A stretch of 64,000 bases of DNA from Antedon mediterranea (taxonomy: Eukaryota > Echinodermata > Crinoidea > Comatulida > Antedonidae), in the NCBI RefSeq assembly GCF_964355755.1, contig NC_092677.1, positions 25,018,101-25,082,100 of the forward strand. Direction: 5' to 3'. Under the pieces are notes generated by a model, which searched no databases, had not been told where the DNA came from, and saw only the letters and a program-made list of their open reading frames with translations. Of this stretch, positions 12,455-23,900 are shown in pieces. How positions within the stretch are numbered: the stretch's first letter is position 1; the number at the start of each line of letters is the position of its first letter. A program made the position numbers and the translations under genes.

Positions 12455-12659
12455 TTTTCCCTTTGTTTTCTGCTGTATCACTGTGCATGTAGCAATGTTG
12501 TGGTGCATGTTATTTGCAATAATCTCCAAACTTTTATTTGTACTTTGTTTTTATCAAGTCTCGTTTTTAACATTTTTTTTCTAAAAAACTTAAAGTTGTA
12601 ATCATGGGTGATTAACTATTTTTTAAAAAGTGTTGTCAAATAATTTTAATAAAACAAAT

Positions 12660-14060
12660 GTACCAATTGTTGGTATCTGGTTGGAAAAAATATTTAAGGT
12701 GAATTAATATTTTAAAGGTTTTCCAAATTGGTAATATGTGTGCTTTTCTTTTTCGAATTTCCATAATCATGTATTTTCATGATTAAAGTAGAAATTTACA
12801 AATGTTTTTGTATGGGGAACACAATAAGCATTCCATTTTTATATATGATAAATAATACTGAATTTTGATTGGTCTCGTTTATGTTATAGCATCACCTGTT
12901 TATGTTAAGTCGCAGCTGCTGTATAAATATATATACACACATACATGAATTTGTTTGGGTGTAGGGTGCATGTGTCATGTTTTGTTATATCAAGCATGGT
13001 GGAAATGAGTTGTCTCCATGTATAAGTGACAATACCACCTACACATATATTATACCACCTATGTTCAATGTGAGCAGTTTGGGTGTAAGGTGCATGTATG
13101 GTGCTATATGCAAATCGCTGCACAGATATGTTATTCACTGCATGCTCTCATGAAATTTTATATATAGGAAGTATAGTGCGATGATCACAAGTAGTTAGTA
13201 TTAATAATTAGTATTATCATTACCATATTGGCAATGTATGTGGGTGATAAGATTTTATTTTATACTATATATTTTAATACAAGTTTTCTTGGTAAATTAT
13301 CGTTTTTATTTGTTATTTCATTCCTTTTATGGATTGTTATAAAGTAGAATTTTGATAAGCTAATATATTTTATTGTGAAAGATGTATTGTTATTTAATAG
13401 TAAATGTCTATTCTTATGCATGAAAACGTGTATGGACTATTTTGTTATATACAGCATAAGATTTCAAACACATTAAACAAAAGAGTTCAGTTATCAAACA
13501 CCTAATTGTGCGATAAGGCTGTTAAAAAACGCGATATCAGGGTTCTGATGTGTTTTATATAGGCCTATTTTGTTTCATATTTCAATAAATCATGTAAAGT
13601 GCTATTTCTGTGGTCATAGCAGCTCTATTTTACAAAGTGTTCTTAGGTCAGCCACAGGGGGGGGGGGGGGGGCGTTGGTCATGGGGTTAGTTCCACATTT
13701 ACAATTTTACCACCACGCTGCCTAAACACAAAATCAATATAGGTATTATTTCCCACTATACAATAACACTGTAGGCATATTCATAATAGTCTTAAAGATA
13801 AAATGTATCTTTATTACGTCAAAGTTCAAAACGACGGGAAGTAAAAAATGTAATTTCAGTTTCAGTTTCAGTTTCAGTTTATTTTCCATTTCAATTTATG
13901 AACATAAAATAAACAACTTATATGGATGGATAACCGTATCGTTTCCTTATTGTTTCCTGTTAATGTTTTGATGCGAGAATTGTAGCCCCAAATGGTATTA
14001 CAGTATTTTGTTTTTTACCTTTTCAGTTTTTTTTCACCTTTTCAGTTTTTTTCATACTAT
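12660..14060. other. Intergenic, simple and low-complexity sequence
   Basis: No coding exon was recognised. The stretch contains an AT-rich region, a G run at about 13660-13672, and a short TTTCAG microsatellite near 13855-13880. Confidence 0.5.
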
Positions 14061-14099
14061 TCCCAGATACTACCTACTTATACCATAGTTTATTCGATT

Positions 14100-14210
14100 G
14101 TCGAGTCGAGAGAAAACTGACCAATGTCATCGAGAGAAGACTGACCAATGCCATCGAGAGAAGACTGACCAATGCCATCGATAGAAGACTGACAAATGCC
14201 ATCGAAGGTA
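14100..14210. repeat. Short tandem repeat, about 24-bp unit
   Basis: Roughly four copies of CGAGAGAAGACTGACCAATG with a CCAT linker. Confidence 0.75.
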
Positions 14211-14340
14211 CATCTTTGCTATCAAAACAATTAAAGCACCTCTTATGATATGCCGTCCGTCGATGTATAAAAAGAGAGGACATGTAGCCATTGAACAGAT
14301 TGGCATGAAGCAGGATGGGTGCTCGAAAAGTAAGTATTAG

Positions 14341-14380
14341 CAGGGAAGAGTTAAATTACAATAATTTAACTCTTCCCTGG
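14341..14380. repeat. Perfect 17-bp hairpin
   Basis: CAGGGAAGAGTTAAATTA is followed by a 3-4 nt loop and TAATTTAACTCTTCCCTG. Confidence 0.75.
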
Positions 14381-14399
14381 TACAGTATTAGTATACATT

Positions 14400-14875
14400 T
14401 ATTTAGACTGTACAAGGGATTTCTTCTTCTTAACGTTTTCCGTCTTCCGACATTACGCTTTCCACAATTTGTTTCCAATGTTGTATGTTTATGGCAGGAT
14501 GGTTTGTTATTGTGTTAGTTTCTACATGTCCTTTTAAGTCTTTCTTTATTTAGTTCATCCAGTTATTGCTTGGTCTTCCAACTTTCCTGTTAGTTTCCTT
14601 CATTGTTTGATTGGGGTATCATCCGGTAATATAATTATGTGTCCATACAATTTTAGTCTCCTTCATTTAATGCTTTTACTCCATTCTTCTTGGTTTTTTT
14701 TCTTGTATATTTTCATGTTACACACTCTTTCTGTTAATTTAATATTTATCATCTTTCGCAACATTTTCCTGTGATATATATCTATACTCTCTTGTAATTC
14801 TTTGTTTAGTACCCAGAGTCCACTGTTATATAGGAAAATACTTGCTATGTATGCGTCAAACAAGCGGCATTTCAC
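14400..14875 (-). pseudogene. LINE reverse-transcriptase C-terminal fragment
   Basis: On the minus strand an open stretch reads FDAYIASIFLYNSGLWVLNK, followed by a YHRKMLRKMI motif. This is the typical post-thumb region of non-LTR retrotransposon reverse transcriptases. Downstream on the same strand, other frames contain a GRPSNNWM motif like the conserved GRP..W segment. The 5' end is truncated and the frame is interrupted, so it is a dead copy. Confidence 0.7.
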
Positions 14876-14899
14876 GTAGTATAGATTGATTGAAATATA

Positions 14900-15200
14900 T
14901 ATTTATACTGGGTAACCTCTTCAGTCAAAGACTGGTCTCTCAGAGGGCCCAGTTGGTGATCAGTGGCTATGATGTACTAATACACCGGGGTAACCCCCTA
15001 CTCGTCTCGAAAGATGTACTAGGTTCTTTAAAGTGCACACGAGCTAGATGTGTACACTGGACCTACGGTTTATAGTCCTTATCCGAGAAGACTCGTTCTA
15101 CCACCAGAACCATGGAGTGAGTGACCCTCGAACCCCTGCCGATGTTATGGCTACGTAATTACGGTTCCACTGTCTTAACCGCTTGGCCACTCACTCACAG
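14900..15200 (-). mobile_element. tRNA-derived SINE, full-length copy
   Basis: On the minus strand the head at about 15198-15120 looks like a tRNA: GTGGCCAAGCGGTTAAGACA fits a type-II (Leu/Ser-like) A box, and CAGGGGTTCGAGGGTCACTC carries a B box. The body shares TACACCGGGGTAACCCCCTA and other blocks with a second copy near 62470-62720. The tail ends in TACTGGGTAACC. Confidence 0.8.
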
Positions 15201-15499
15201 TATAGACATAGTTTTGTGTTCTAGCGACGACTTGAGCTTGTAATATGCCATAGCTGCTAGTGATTTTTGTTTTGTTTTTTTTTACAAGGGATTGACTGGA
15301 CGAATTGTAAAGTTAGTTTATTGAATTTGCAGAGAGGTGGTCCCTTGTTTTTAACTGTTGTTTTTGCCAGAGGCAATGAATGAGTTTTTATAAAGTTTGT
15401 TTTGGTTAGTTCGGGCAAACTGTTATACGCAACAAATATCCACATATTATTCTCGCAAATAATAGTGCTGCCTTTAGATTGTATTGTGATTGACAAGAA

Positions 15500-15610
15500 A
15501 GAAACGTAACCAATCTGGGAAATGAAAAAACCCACACTACTAATTTGTTCTTCTTGGTATGCCACGTATTGAATTGAAGTGTGATTGGTAAATATTATTT
15601 ATATAATTCT
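15500..15610. repeat. Single unit of the ACCCACACTA repeat
   Basis: AAACCCACACTACTAA and TTGGTATGCCACGTATTG match the ~120-bp unit tandemly arrayed at 18440-18960. Confidence 0.7.
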
Positions 15611-15910
15611 TTTATAAAATATCACCGATCTGGAATTTGGATCAGCAAGCTGAGATTAGCTTAAAGAAATCGCAACAATGTGATTGGCGGAAACAAAATT
15701 AAACTCACATTTTATTGGTGAACAAGTGACCGATGGTTGTTACAAATATAATATTTCTTGTTATTATCATGACAAACCTACACAATCTAGGCCTAGAAAC
15801 GCACGATATTGTTATAAAATGAGTAGGCCTAGTCGCAGTAAAACTATTGGCTTAATTGCTCGTGATGCTCATGTGCTTTTAAAGGGGGGCCGGGAGAGAG
15901 CGATGGTGTA

Positions 15911-16674
15911 ATGGAACGGCACATAGAACAAATATCTGTAGGATACACTAATTATGATCGTGTAAACACAATTGATTTTAAGGATACCAAAAATCAAGCG
16001 GCATATATGTATAAATATTTTTCAGCTATATGTTTTTCGGTCCAATTTGGACTTGAAAATTGCAAATTTTCTTCAGAAACTGCTGATTGGCATCAACCAA
16101 ACGAACAACCGTTAGAGCTAAATGTTTGTTCCATTGGAGGAGGTCCGGGAACTAATATACTCGGATTTTGTAAGTACATGCAAGACAACTCACGGCGAAA
16201 ATTCGTTCTTAAAGCAACGGCTATTGTTAAACACCGTGAATGGGAGACATCATGGAAAGCCATTGAGAACCAACTGACCGAAGAAGAAGCTGGTTCGATC
16301 GAAACATTGGAGTACATTCAATATGATATCAACGAAACCGCGACAGCTGACGTGGCAAGACATGTCTCAGAAGCGAATGTTATACTGCTGTTCAAGTTTG
16401 TAAGTGAATTTATTCGTGAGAACAATTTCGATCAAAACCTGACAACTCTGCTCAGAATGCGTACTTGATCTATGGAGACAACAACATAACTTTGGTTTCT
16501 GATCCTTTTGAAAAGATTGCCAGAGCTGCCGGATTTAAACGCTTGTCGCGGGCCGAAACGAGTGGCGCCTTTGAAATTCGAGGTTACCCAACACTGAAGA
16601 ATACATTGAAGTATGATGGCCAACATCCACAAAAGAGGTCACAAATGTCTTTTATGCTTTGGATAAAAAAATAA
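15911..16674 (+). CDS. SAM-dependent methyltransferase-like protein, frame-broken or with mini-intron
   Basis: From the ATG at 15911 an open frame carries a Rossmann motif I (CSIGGGPGTNILGF, about residues 73-86) and then an EWETSWKAIENQ segment, resembling the Methyltransf_34/BMT6-type putative rRNA methyltransferases. The frame closes at 16468. The protein clearly continues in another frame (YLIYGDNNITLV) to a stop at 16672-16674. There are two explanations. One is a 1-nt deletion near 16456, in an otherwise coding stretch that includes a family-like FVSEF motif. The other is a 56-bp phase-0 intron, 16400-16455 (GTAAGT...CTCAG), which restores the frame to 235 aa but removes that motif. Apart from this there are no introns, so it could be a retrocopy. 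Substrate unknown. Confidence 0.65.
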
Positions 16675-16699
16675 TGAATTAATGAAATGTTTATATTGA

Positions 16700-17925
16700 T
16701 ACCGTACTATATTCTTTAAAAAAAATTAAGAATTTGTATGGCGAATATAAAATGTTTACATTTTTCAATTTATAAGTAAATTCAATAATAAAACATAACT
16801 GTTCAAACTAACCACAATTCTATAAATAATTATGTTATAGTCATTAGCCATTAATATATATCTTTTGCCTAGTTGAAGCCTCCTGAACACAATTCGGGTT
16901 TGTCACTTTTTCTAGTTATTTTTAGATGTGCACATTTAAAGTTTTTTGTTACTATGACATAGTACATGTATTATTCTTTATGTACTGTAGTTTTGGGTCA
17001 TTCCAAAAAATGTAATAATACAATTAATATACGGTGAAACTTGGGTTGTAAATTTGAATTAGAAAGTCTAAAGGCTAAGTGTTATTAAATACTATAAACA
17101 CAGACAGTATCCATGTTTTTCTTTTATTGATTTTTCTATTGCTCGTAGATCTACAATACAACATCATGATATGGGATGTAAGGGCGAAAGTAACATTTTT
17201 ATTATGATTTAACAAACACAAATAACTCTTATAACTCATTTGATGTTACATGACCCATTTGTCTATATTCAATTAAACAATATACAGTACACACAGGTCA
17301 TATGCATAGAAGCATACACTCAATTTTTGCACGCGTAATTTTAACGGTGACGTTTCTTCGAGTTTTCGGTCCGACAGAGGTCGTTATTTTTCTCTAAAGC
17401 GAATATTCTACCCTGGTATTTGAGTTTATAAGCGCAGCGCTGTTAAAGACTTGTCAAACTTAAACCTGATAGATCTCCTCCGTAATGCTTCTCAAAATTC
17501 GTCGGGCACTGAAGTGCAACTGGGTTAACTGATATCTTCAGAAAATTGCCGAAACAGCCAATTTTGAATTCCAAAAAGAACTGTTAAAGGACAACAACAA
17601 CAAATGATGACAACAAATCCAGTATAGGCCTATTCAAATGTATTTAACCGAAACTAAATCAATAATTTTGAAATACATTCTACGATTTGCATAAAATTGA
17701 TCAATTATTAGTATCCGGAAGAAAGACATTTAATATGAATCATCTACATCTTTATACAGATTCCATAATGGGAACTATTCAAACTAACCGATCTGAGATT
17801 TCGTCATTTCCGTGAGGGTATATATTCCGATTGGTTTCGGATAACATGCTGAACTTTCGAGAGGAAATAAAACGACGAATACAATCATTCTCAAAAGTAA
17901 AGAGACCAACAGAAGCTGTGTTTAA
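16700..17925. other. Intergenic region and likely promoter of SAMHD1-like B
   Basis: It contains a poly(A) signal for the upstream gene near 16787 (AATAAAAC). No coding exon was recognised. The segment from 17340 on leads into the SAMHD1-like B start; no TATA box is clear. Confidence 0.4.
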
Positions 17926-17927
17926 AA

Positions 17928-20900
17928 ATGTCTCCACCAGCAAAACGGTCAAAGACCGCTTCTGAATCTGATTTGCCGTATAACTACAAGGAATGGACTG
18001 TCGACAACGTCTATACCTATTTGTCAAAGAAAGGATTGGAAGATGAAGCAGAGTGCTTGAAAAGTAAGTATTAAGAAACCTATGTTTTTGACAGTCCTTT
18101 TTCACATTTTTTTTGACATAAAAGAAAGTTGAACAATAATGGACAATAATAATTATTTAATTTATAATTTATAGGTTTGTTTGTTTTATAATATATTTCT
18201 TAATAAATAATTAGTTAAGTATAAAAATCATGTTTGGAACAAACTATAACTACAGTAGGCCTACGGAGAGGCGGGTGGCATTTGATCTTTCCACGCACCG
18301 GCAATTATTGCATTCTCTCCCAAAACTGTTTCTATTATGTGTTGGATATCCTTATGATTTTGGGCAGAAAAATCTCCTTCCTATCACAAACAAAGGAAGA
18401 TTTGCTTAGATTTTTGATACAAAAATAAACGTCACGCACTAACCGAGAAAATGGAAAAACCCACACTAGTAAGTTTTTCTTTGGTATGCGACGTATTGAA
18501 CTGTGACTTTTGGAAATTATAAATCGTTTTTAATGCTAACAAGGCAAGCCAAATTCAATTGAAATTGAAAAAAAAACCACACTAGTAAGTTTTTCTTTGG
18601 TATGCGACGTCTTGAATTGTGATTGGCTAAAAATAGGCCTAGTTACATCTTTGTAATGCAAACAAGAATCCAGGTAAGCAAAAATCACTGGAATCGGAAA
18701 ATCCCACACTAGTAAGTTTTTCTTTGGTATGCGACGTCTTGAATTGTGATTGGCTGAAAATAGTTACATCTTTGTAATACAAACAAGAATCCAGGGAAGC
18801 AAAAATCACTAGAAATCGGAAAAACCCACACTAGTAGGTTTTTCGTCGGCATGCAACGTATCGAATTGTGATTGGCTGAAAATCTATAGTACCGTACGTC
18901 TTTCTAATGCTGGTAAGTTTTTAATATAATAGTATGGTATGCGATGTCTTGAATTATTAGGCCTACTGGCTGCTTGAAAACTATTAAATCCGTTATAAAA
19001 TGCAAACAAGAATCCCGGTATGCCAAAATCATTGGAAATCCGGAAATAAATTTGTTTTCTATACCCAGGGAGTTCCCGGAGTTGTTATTAGACAACTCCC
19101 TGCTATACCTAAGTAGACATGAGCCTATAATAACCGGAAATAACAAGTAAAACAAAGTTCCTTATAGATAAATGATATAACTTGAAATAACTCCAAATTA
19201 ATATATCTGTTGGTAATCTCGTGTCCATATAATATGATAAGAAATGCTATGAGCAAGAGTAAATTATTAATTATCTCATTTATTTAATTATTTAATAGCA
19301 AACAAAATTGATGGAAAAAAGTTACTTGGTTTAACTGAAGAACAATTGAAAGAAATCGGACTCGTGTAAGTTATTTAAAATTGTGGTTTTGTGTTTTATT
19401 TTGAATTATGCCTACTGGTATTTAGTTTACAATGTTCAACCCATTGAAAAAAATCATGAAAATGGAGATCTAAAATCATCGGACTATTATATTTATATTA
19501 TAGGACAACCGGTCAGCGACTCAAATTGCAAGAAATTTGTCATGAGTTAAAAAGTAGAGATATCAGTTACAAAGTAAGAAAAACTAGGCCTACTTTAAAA
19601 AAATCTCAGGCCGATACGATTATAGCCATAAGACCTGTTTTCCGCGCGAATCCCTTGAGTTCTGATTGGATCAGCCATTTTTACGTCACAGAAAGACGGT
19701 GGTGGTTGTTATAGAGTTTGTTGTTTTTTTTTGTTTTAAGCATTCGGCTCCAGTAATGTCTATAATAAGTGTTCAGTGTATTCCGGTGCCAGAAACTATA
19801 GGCCTAATATAACAACTTAATTGGTGTACCATCACAATTTGAACAATAGGGCATTCCTATTTTGTTATCACTTGACTTGACAGTTGGCATATTTATTTTC
19901 ATGTTTTCAGATATTCAATGATCCTATCCATGGCCACATTGAGATGCACCCATTATGTATTAGCATCATAGACACTGTGCAGTTCCAGCGCCTCCGACAA
20001 ATCAAACAGATGGGCGGCTGTTATTACGTCTATCCCGGAGCTTCCCATAACCGATTTGAACACTCTCTTGGGTATGGTATTCAATGTTATATCCGTTGAT
20101 AAATTCCACCAATTCATGCTCTTGAGAAAAATTAGGCGCGTTCGGGTTTAGGGTTCTAGGACACCTACCCCCTAGACAGTTACCCCCCGGATGTTTACCA
20201 CCCGGACAACTACCCCCTTAGGACATCTACCCCCGGACAACTACCCCCCGGACAACTACCCCCTTAGGACAACTACCCCCTTAGGATAACAACCCCCCAA
20301 ACAACTACCCCCCGGACAACCACCCCTTTAGGACAACTACCCCCTTAGGATAACTAACCCCCGGTCAACTACCCCCGGTCAACTACCCCCCGGTCAACTA
20401 ACCCCCGGTCAACTTCCCCCCCCCGCCCCCCAATCCAAAAGTAGACAAATATATAGGACCGGTTTCTGTAAAAATGAAATCATCTGTTTTTAACGGGTGT
20501 TTCGAAACTAGAGACCCGAGACCAGAGACCTGACACGAGACCCAATATGAAAAGGGAGACCTATATTTGGGTCTCCCTTTTCGTATATTAGGGTCTCCCT
20601 TTTCGTATAGTGTGGTCTCTCTTTTCGTATAGTGGGGTCTCCCTTTTCTTATAGTGGGGTCTCCCTTTTCTTATAGTGGGTCTCCTTTTTCGTATATTTG
20701 GGTCTCCCATTTTGTATATTTGGGTCTCCCTTTTCGTATAATTGGGTCTCCCTTTTTGTATATTTAGGTCTCCCTTTTCGTATATTAGGGTCTCCCTTTT
20801 CGTCGTATAGTGGGGTCTCCCTTTTCGTATAGTGGGGTCTCCCTTTTCGTACGTGGGTCTCCCTTTTCGTATTGGGTCTCGGGTCTCTGGTCTCTGGTCT

Positions 20901-23900
20901 CGGGTCTCTAGTTTGAAACACCCGTTTTTAACCGATTATTCTGTTTAACAGCACGCTAGACCCTAGATGTGCTAGATTTAAAGTACCGTATTTATTGAAA
21001 AAACGGCCTTGGCTGTTTATTGTTTAGATGGTTTTTAGGTGGACATTTATTGGAAGAAAGTTGTTTATTCGATGGGAGGGGGTATAATCTAATGGAAATA
21101 GACCCCCGATTATTCCATATGATGTTTCATGGGAGTGACATGGTCACCGTTTAGTTGAGGGGAATTTATTTAAAAAAGATCGCCGTTTATTCGGTGAGTG
21201 AACTTTGAGGTCAAATATCAAAAGTGATATTATTCTTCAAGTGTACAAAAATACATATATGACAAATTTGAGACAAAAATTAATTCTTTTAAGACCAGTG
21301 GTTATCGAAGCATTGTCCTGACGCAAAAATTATTATTATTATTAGCGAACCCAGTCTTTACAGTAAATACAGGGAGTACTATATAATACGTTCGACTATC
21401 CTATGATCATGTGTGACAATCTTCAGTTTATACCAGGCTATATTTATGTTCAATCTTTTACTTTTGTTTACAATAATGAATAGTAATTCGTCAAAGTAAC
21501 GAATTAAAATATAGTTATTAATTCCTATTATACACTGTTGCAGAGTCAGGTTGTTGAATGGTCTGGGTGGTAGTTGTCCGTCCGGGGGGTAGTTGTTCTA
21601 AAGGGATAGTTTTCTGGGTGGTAGTTGTCCAGGGGTTAGTTGTCCTACGGAGGTAGTTGTCCTAAAAGATTATTTGCCCTCGGAGTATTGTCCAGGTAGG
21701 AGGTAGTTGTCCTACGGGGGAGTATTGTGTCAGAGGTAGTTATCCGCGGGGTAATTACCCGGGGGGGGGGTAATTCTCCGGGGGTAATTGTCAGGGGTAA
21801 TTGTTCCTAGGGGGTAATTGTCCCTAGGGGGTAATTGTCCGGGGGGTAGTTGTCCAGGGGTTAGTTGTCCTACGGAGGTAGTTGTCCTAAAAGATTATTT
21901 GCCCTCGGAGTATTGTCCAGGAAGTAGTTGTCCTACGGGGAGTATTGTGTCAGAGGTAGTTGTCCGCGGGGTAATTACCCGGGGGGGGGGTAATTGTCCG
22001 GGGGTAATTGTTACTAGGGGTAATTGTCCGGGGGTAGTTGTCCAGGGGGTAGTTGTCCTAAGGGGGTTGTTGTCCTAAGGGGGTAGTTGTCCGGGGGGTA
22101 TTTGTCCGGGGGGTAGTTGTCCTAAAGGGGTAGTTGTCCTAAGGAGGTAGTGGTCCAGGTGGTGGTTGTCCGGAGGGTAGTTTTCCGGGGGTAAATGTCC
22201 AGGGGGTGAATATCCGGATACGCGGGTTTAGTGATTTACCCGGGTAAGTTAGATACTTATCCACCAAAGTTGCGATAATTAGTCCAGCTATGCCGAATGC
22301 CATATCTCAAATCTTCAACAAAATAATAATGATTAATAAAAAGTTGTATTTGTTATTAAGCATATTTAGGGCATGTATAGCCTATAGTATACCATGTATA
22401 GTAAGACAATTTATTAACAGATAACATAATCCTGGTTTTTGGTTTACAGAGTGTCATATCTTGCGGGAAAACAAGCGAGAATTCTGAAAGATAGGCAACC
22501 AGAATTGAACATTACCGCTGAAGATATTCTGTGTGTAGAGATAGCAGGGCTCTGTCATGATTTAGGTATTATGTTTGACGATGCATCCTATAGTATAGCC
22601 TCAGAAACGGCTGATAATAATAAAATGGCAACAATATTTTTCTCTCCCTACCCCACCCCTTCTCTCTCCCCCACTTTCTCCTCCTCTCCCCCCGTTTGCT
22701 ATGATTACGAAGCCCGAATATTACCCATAGGCCTACAATATTTTTTATAGGCCATGGTCCATTTTCACACATGTTTGATGCGATGTTTATACCTCGTGTT
22801 CTTCCAAATTCCGAGTGGAAAGTAAGTTAAAGCATTTTACAATTGTTGTTATTCAATTCAATTCAATTTATTTCCACAATAATATAACATACAAACAGTG
22901 TACTAAATGCAATGAAGTAATCATGTGGGGGGAGAGTCATATAAGTCAGAAAGACTTTAAGTTTGACCCAACCCATGATATAACATTATTAAATAAGAAT
23001 ACGAAAAAGAAAAAAAATATATATAATAAAAAACAAAGCTACAATTTCTATTTAAATCATATTATCCGATCTTAACGGGTCTTATAAAATATATACATTA
23101 TTGCACTACTTCTATAATGAAATCGAAATTAGTTAATTATTTTGGAATAACAATCTGTATAAAAAATTATAATTGATCTTCCATCCATCTTATATATTCT
23201 GTCAGTTATGTTGATTACGGTATGAAATGGCGTATGACGACTACACAGCGCAATCTCGGCAATACGTTTTTTATGCCCATTCTCCCAATATATCATTTTT
23301 ATTCAACAGCATGAACAAGCGTCCATAAAGATGTTTGATCATCTCGTGAAAGAAAACAATTTGGTAGAAAAGTTTGAATTACATAACCTGAATGAGAAAG
23401 ATAGGATTTTCATCAAAGAGCAGATCTATATGGACAAGGAGAAGGTGAGTAGACTTTGAAAACAGCAACATAACAGAGACAAATTTGTGACTGCAATTAA
23501 TTTTTCAAATATTCATACGGTAGATCAAGAAGAAAGAATATGAAGGGCGACCGAAGAAAACATTTCTATACGAGATTGTTGCGAACAAAGTGAATGGAAT
23601 CGACGTGGATAAAAGCGACTATTTCGAACGTGATTGTCTCATGCTTGGTATCAAAAACAGTTTTGATTACAGTCGTTTCATGAAGTTTACTAAAGTCATA
23701 AAAGTGAATGACCAGTATCAGATATGTACACGAGACAAGGTAGATTATTACACCCTTCCAAACAATCTCTACACGACCAGTATAATAACCGTTTGCAACC
23801 GTAGGCCCTACTTGCAACTAACATTCCTTGATTCGTTTCTCAGCATCATACATTGTCTATCCATACTTTATTCTTTCCCGCAAATAATGTCACTTAATAA

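Noticed and set aside
14890-15075. 61-codon frame similar to one at 62548-62763
   Set aside because: The similarity comes from two copies of the same SINE, not from a conserved protein.
15684-15911. 75-codon frame before the methyltransferase
   Set aside because: No homology and it ends at the start of the real frame; likely 5' UTR or flank.
17779-18105. 108-codon minus-strand frame over the start of gene B
   Set aside because: Shadow of the SAMHD1-like exon 1 on the opposite strand.
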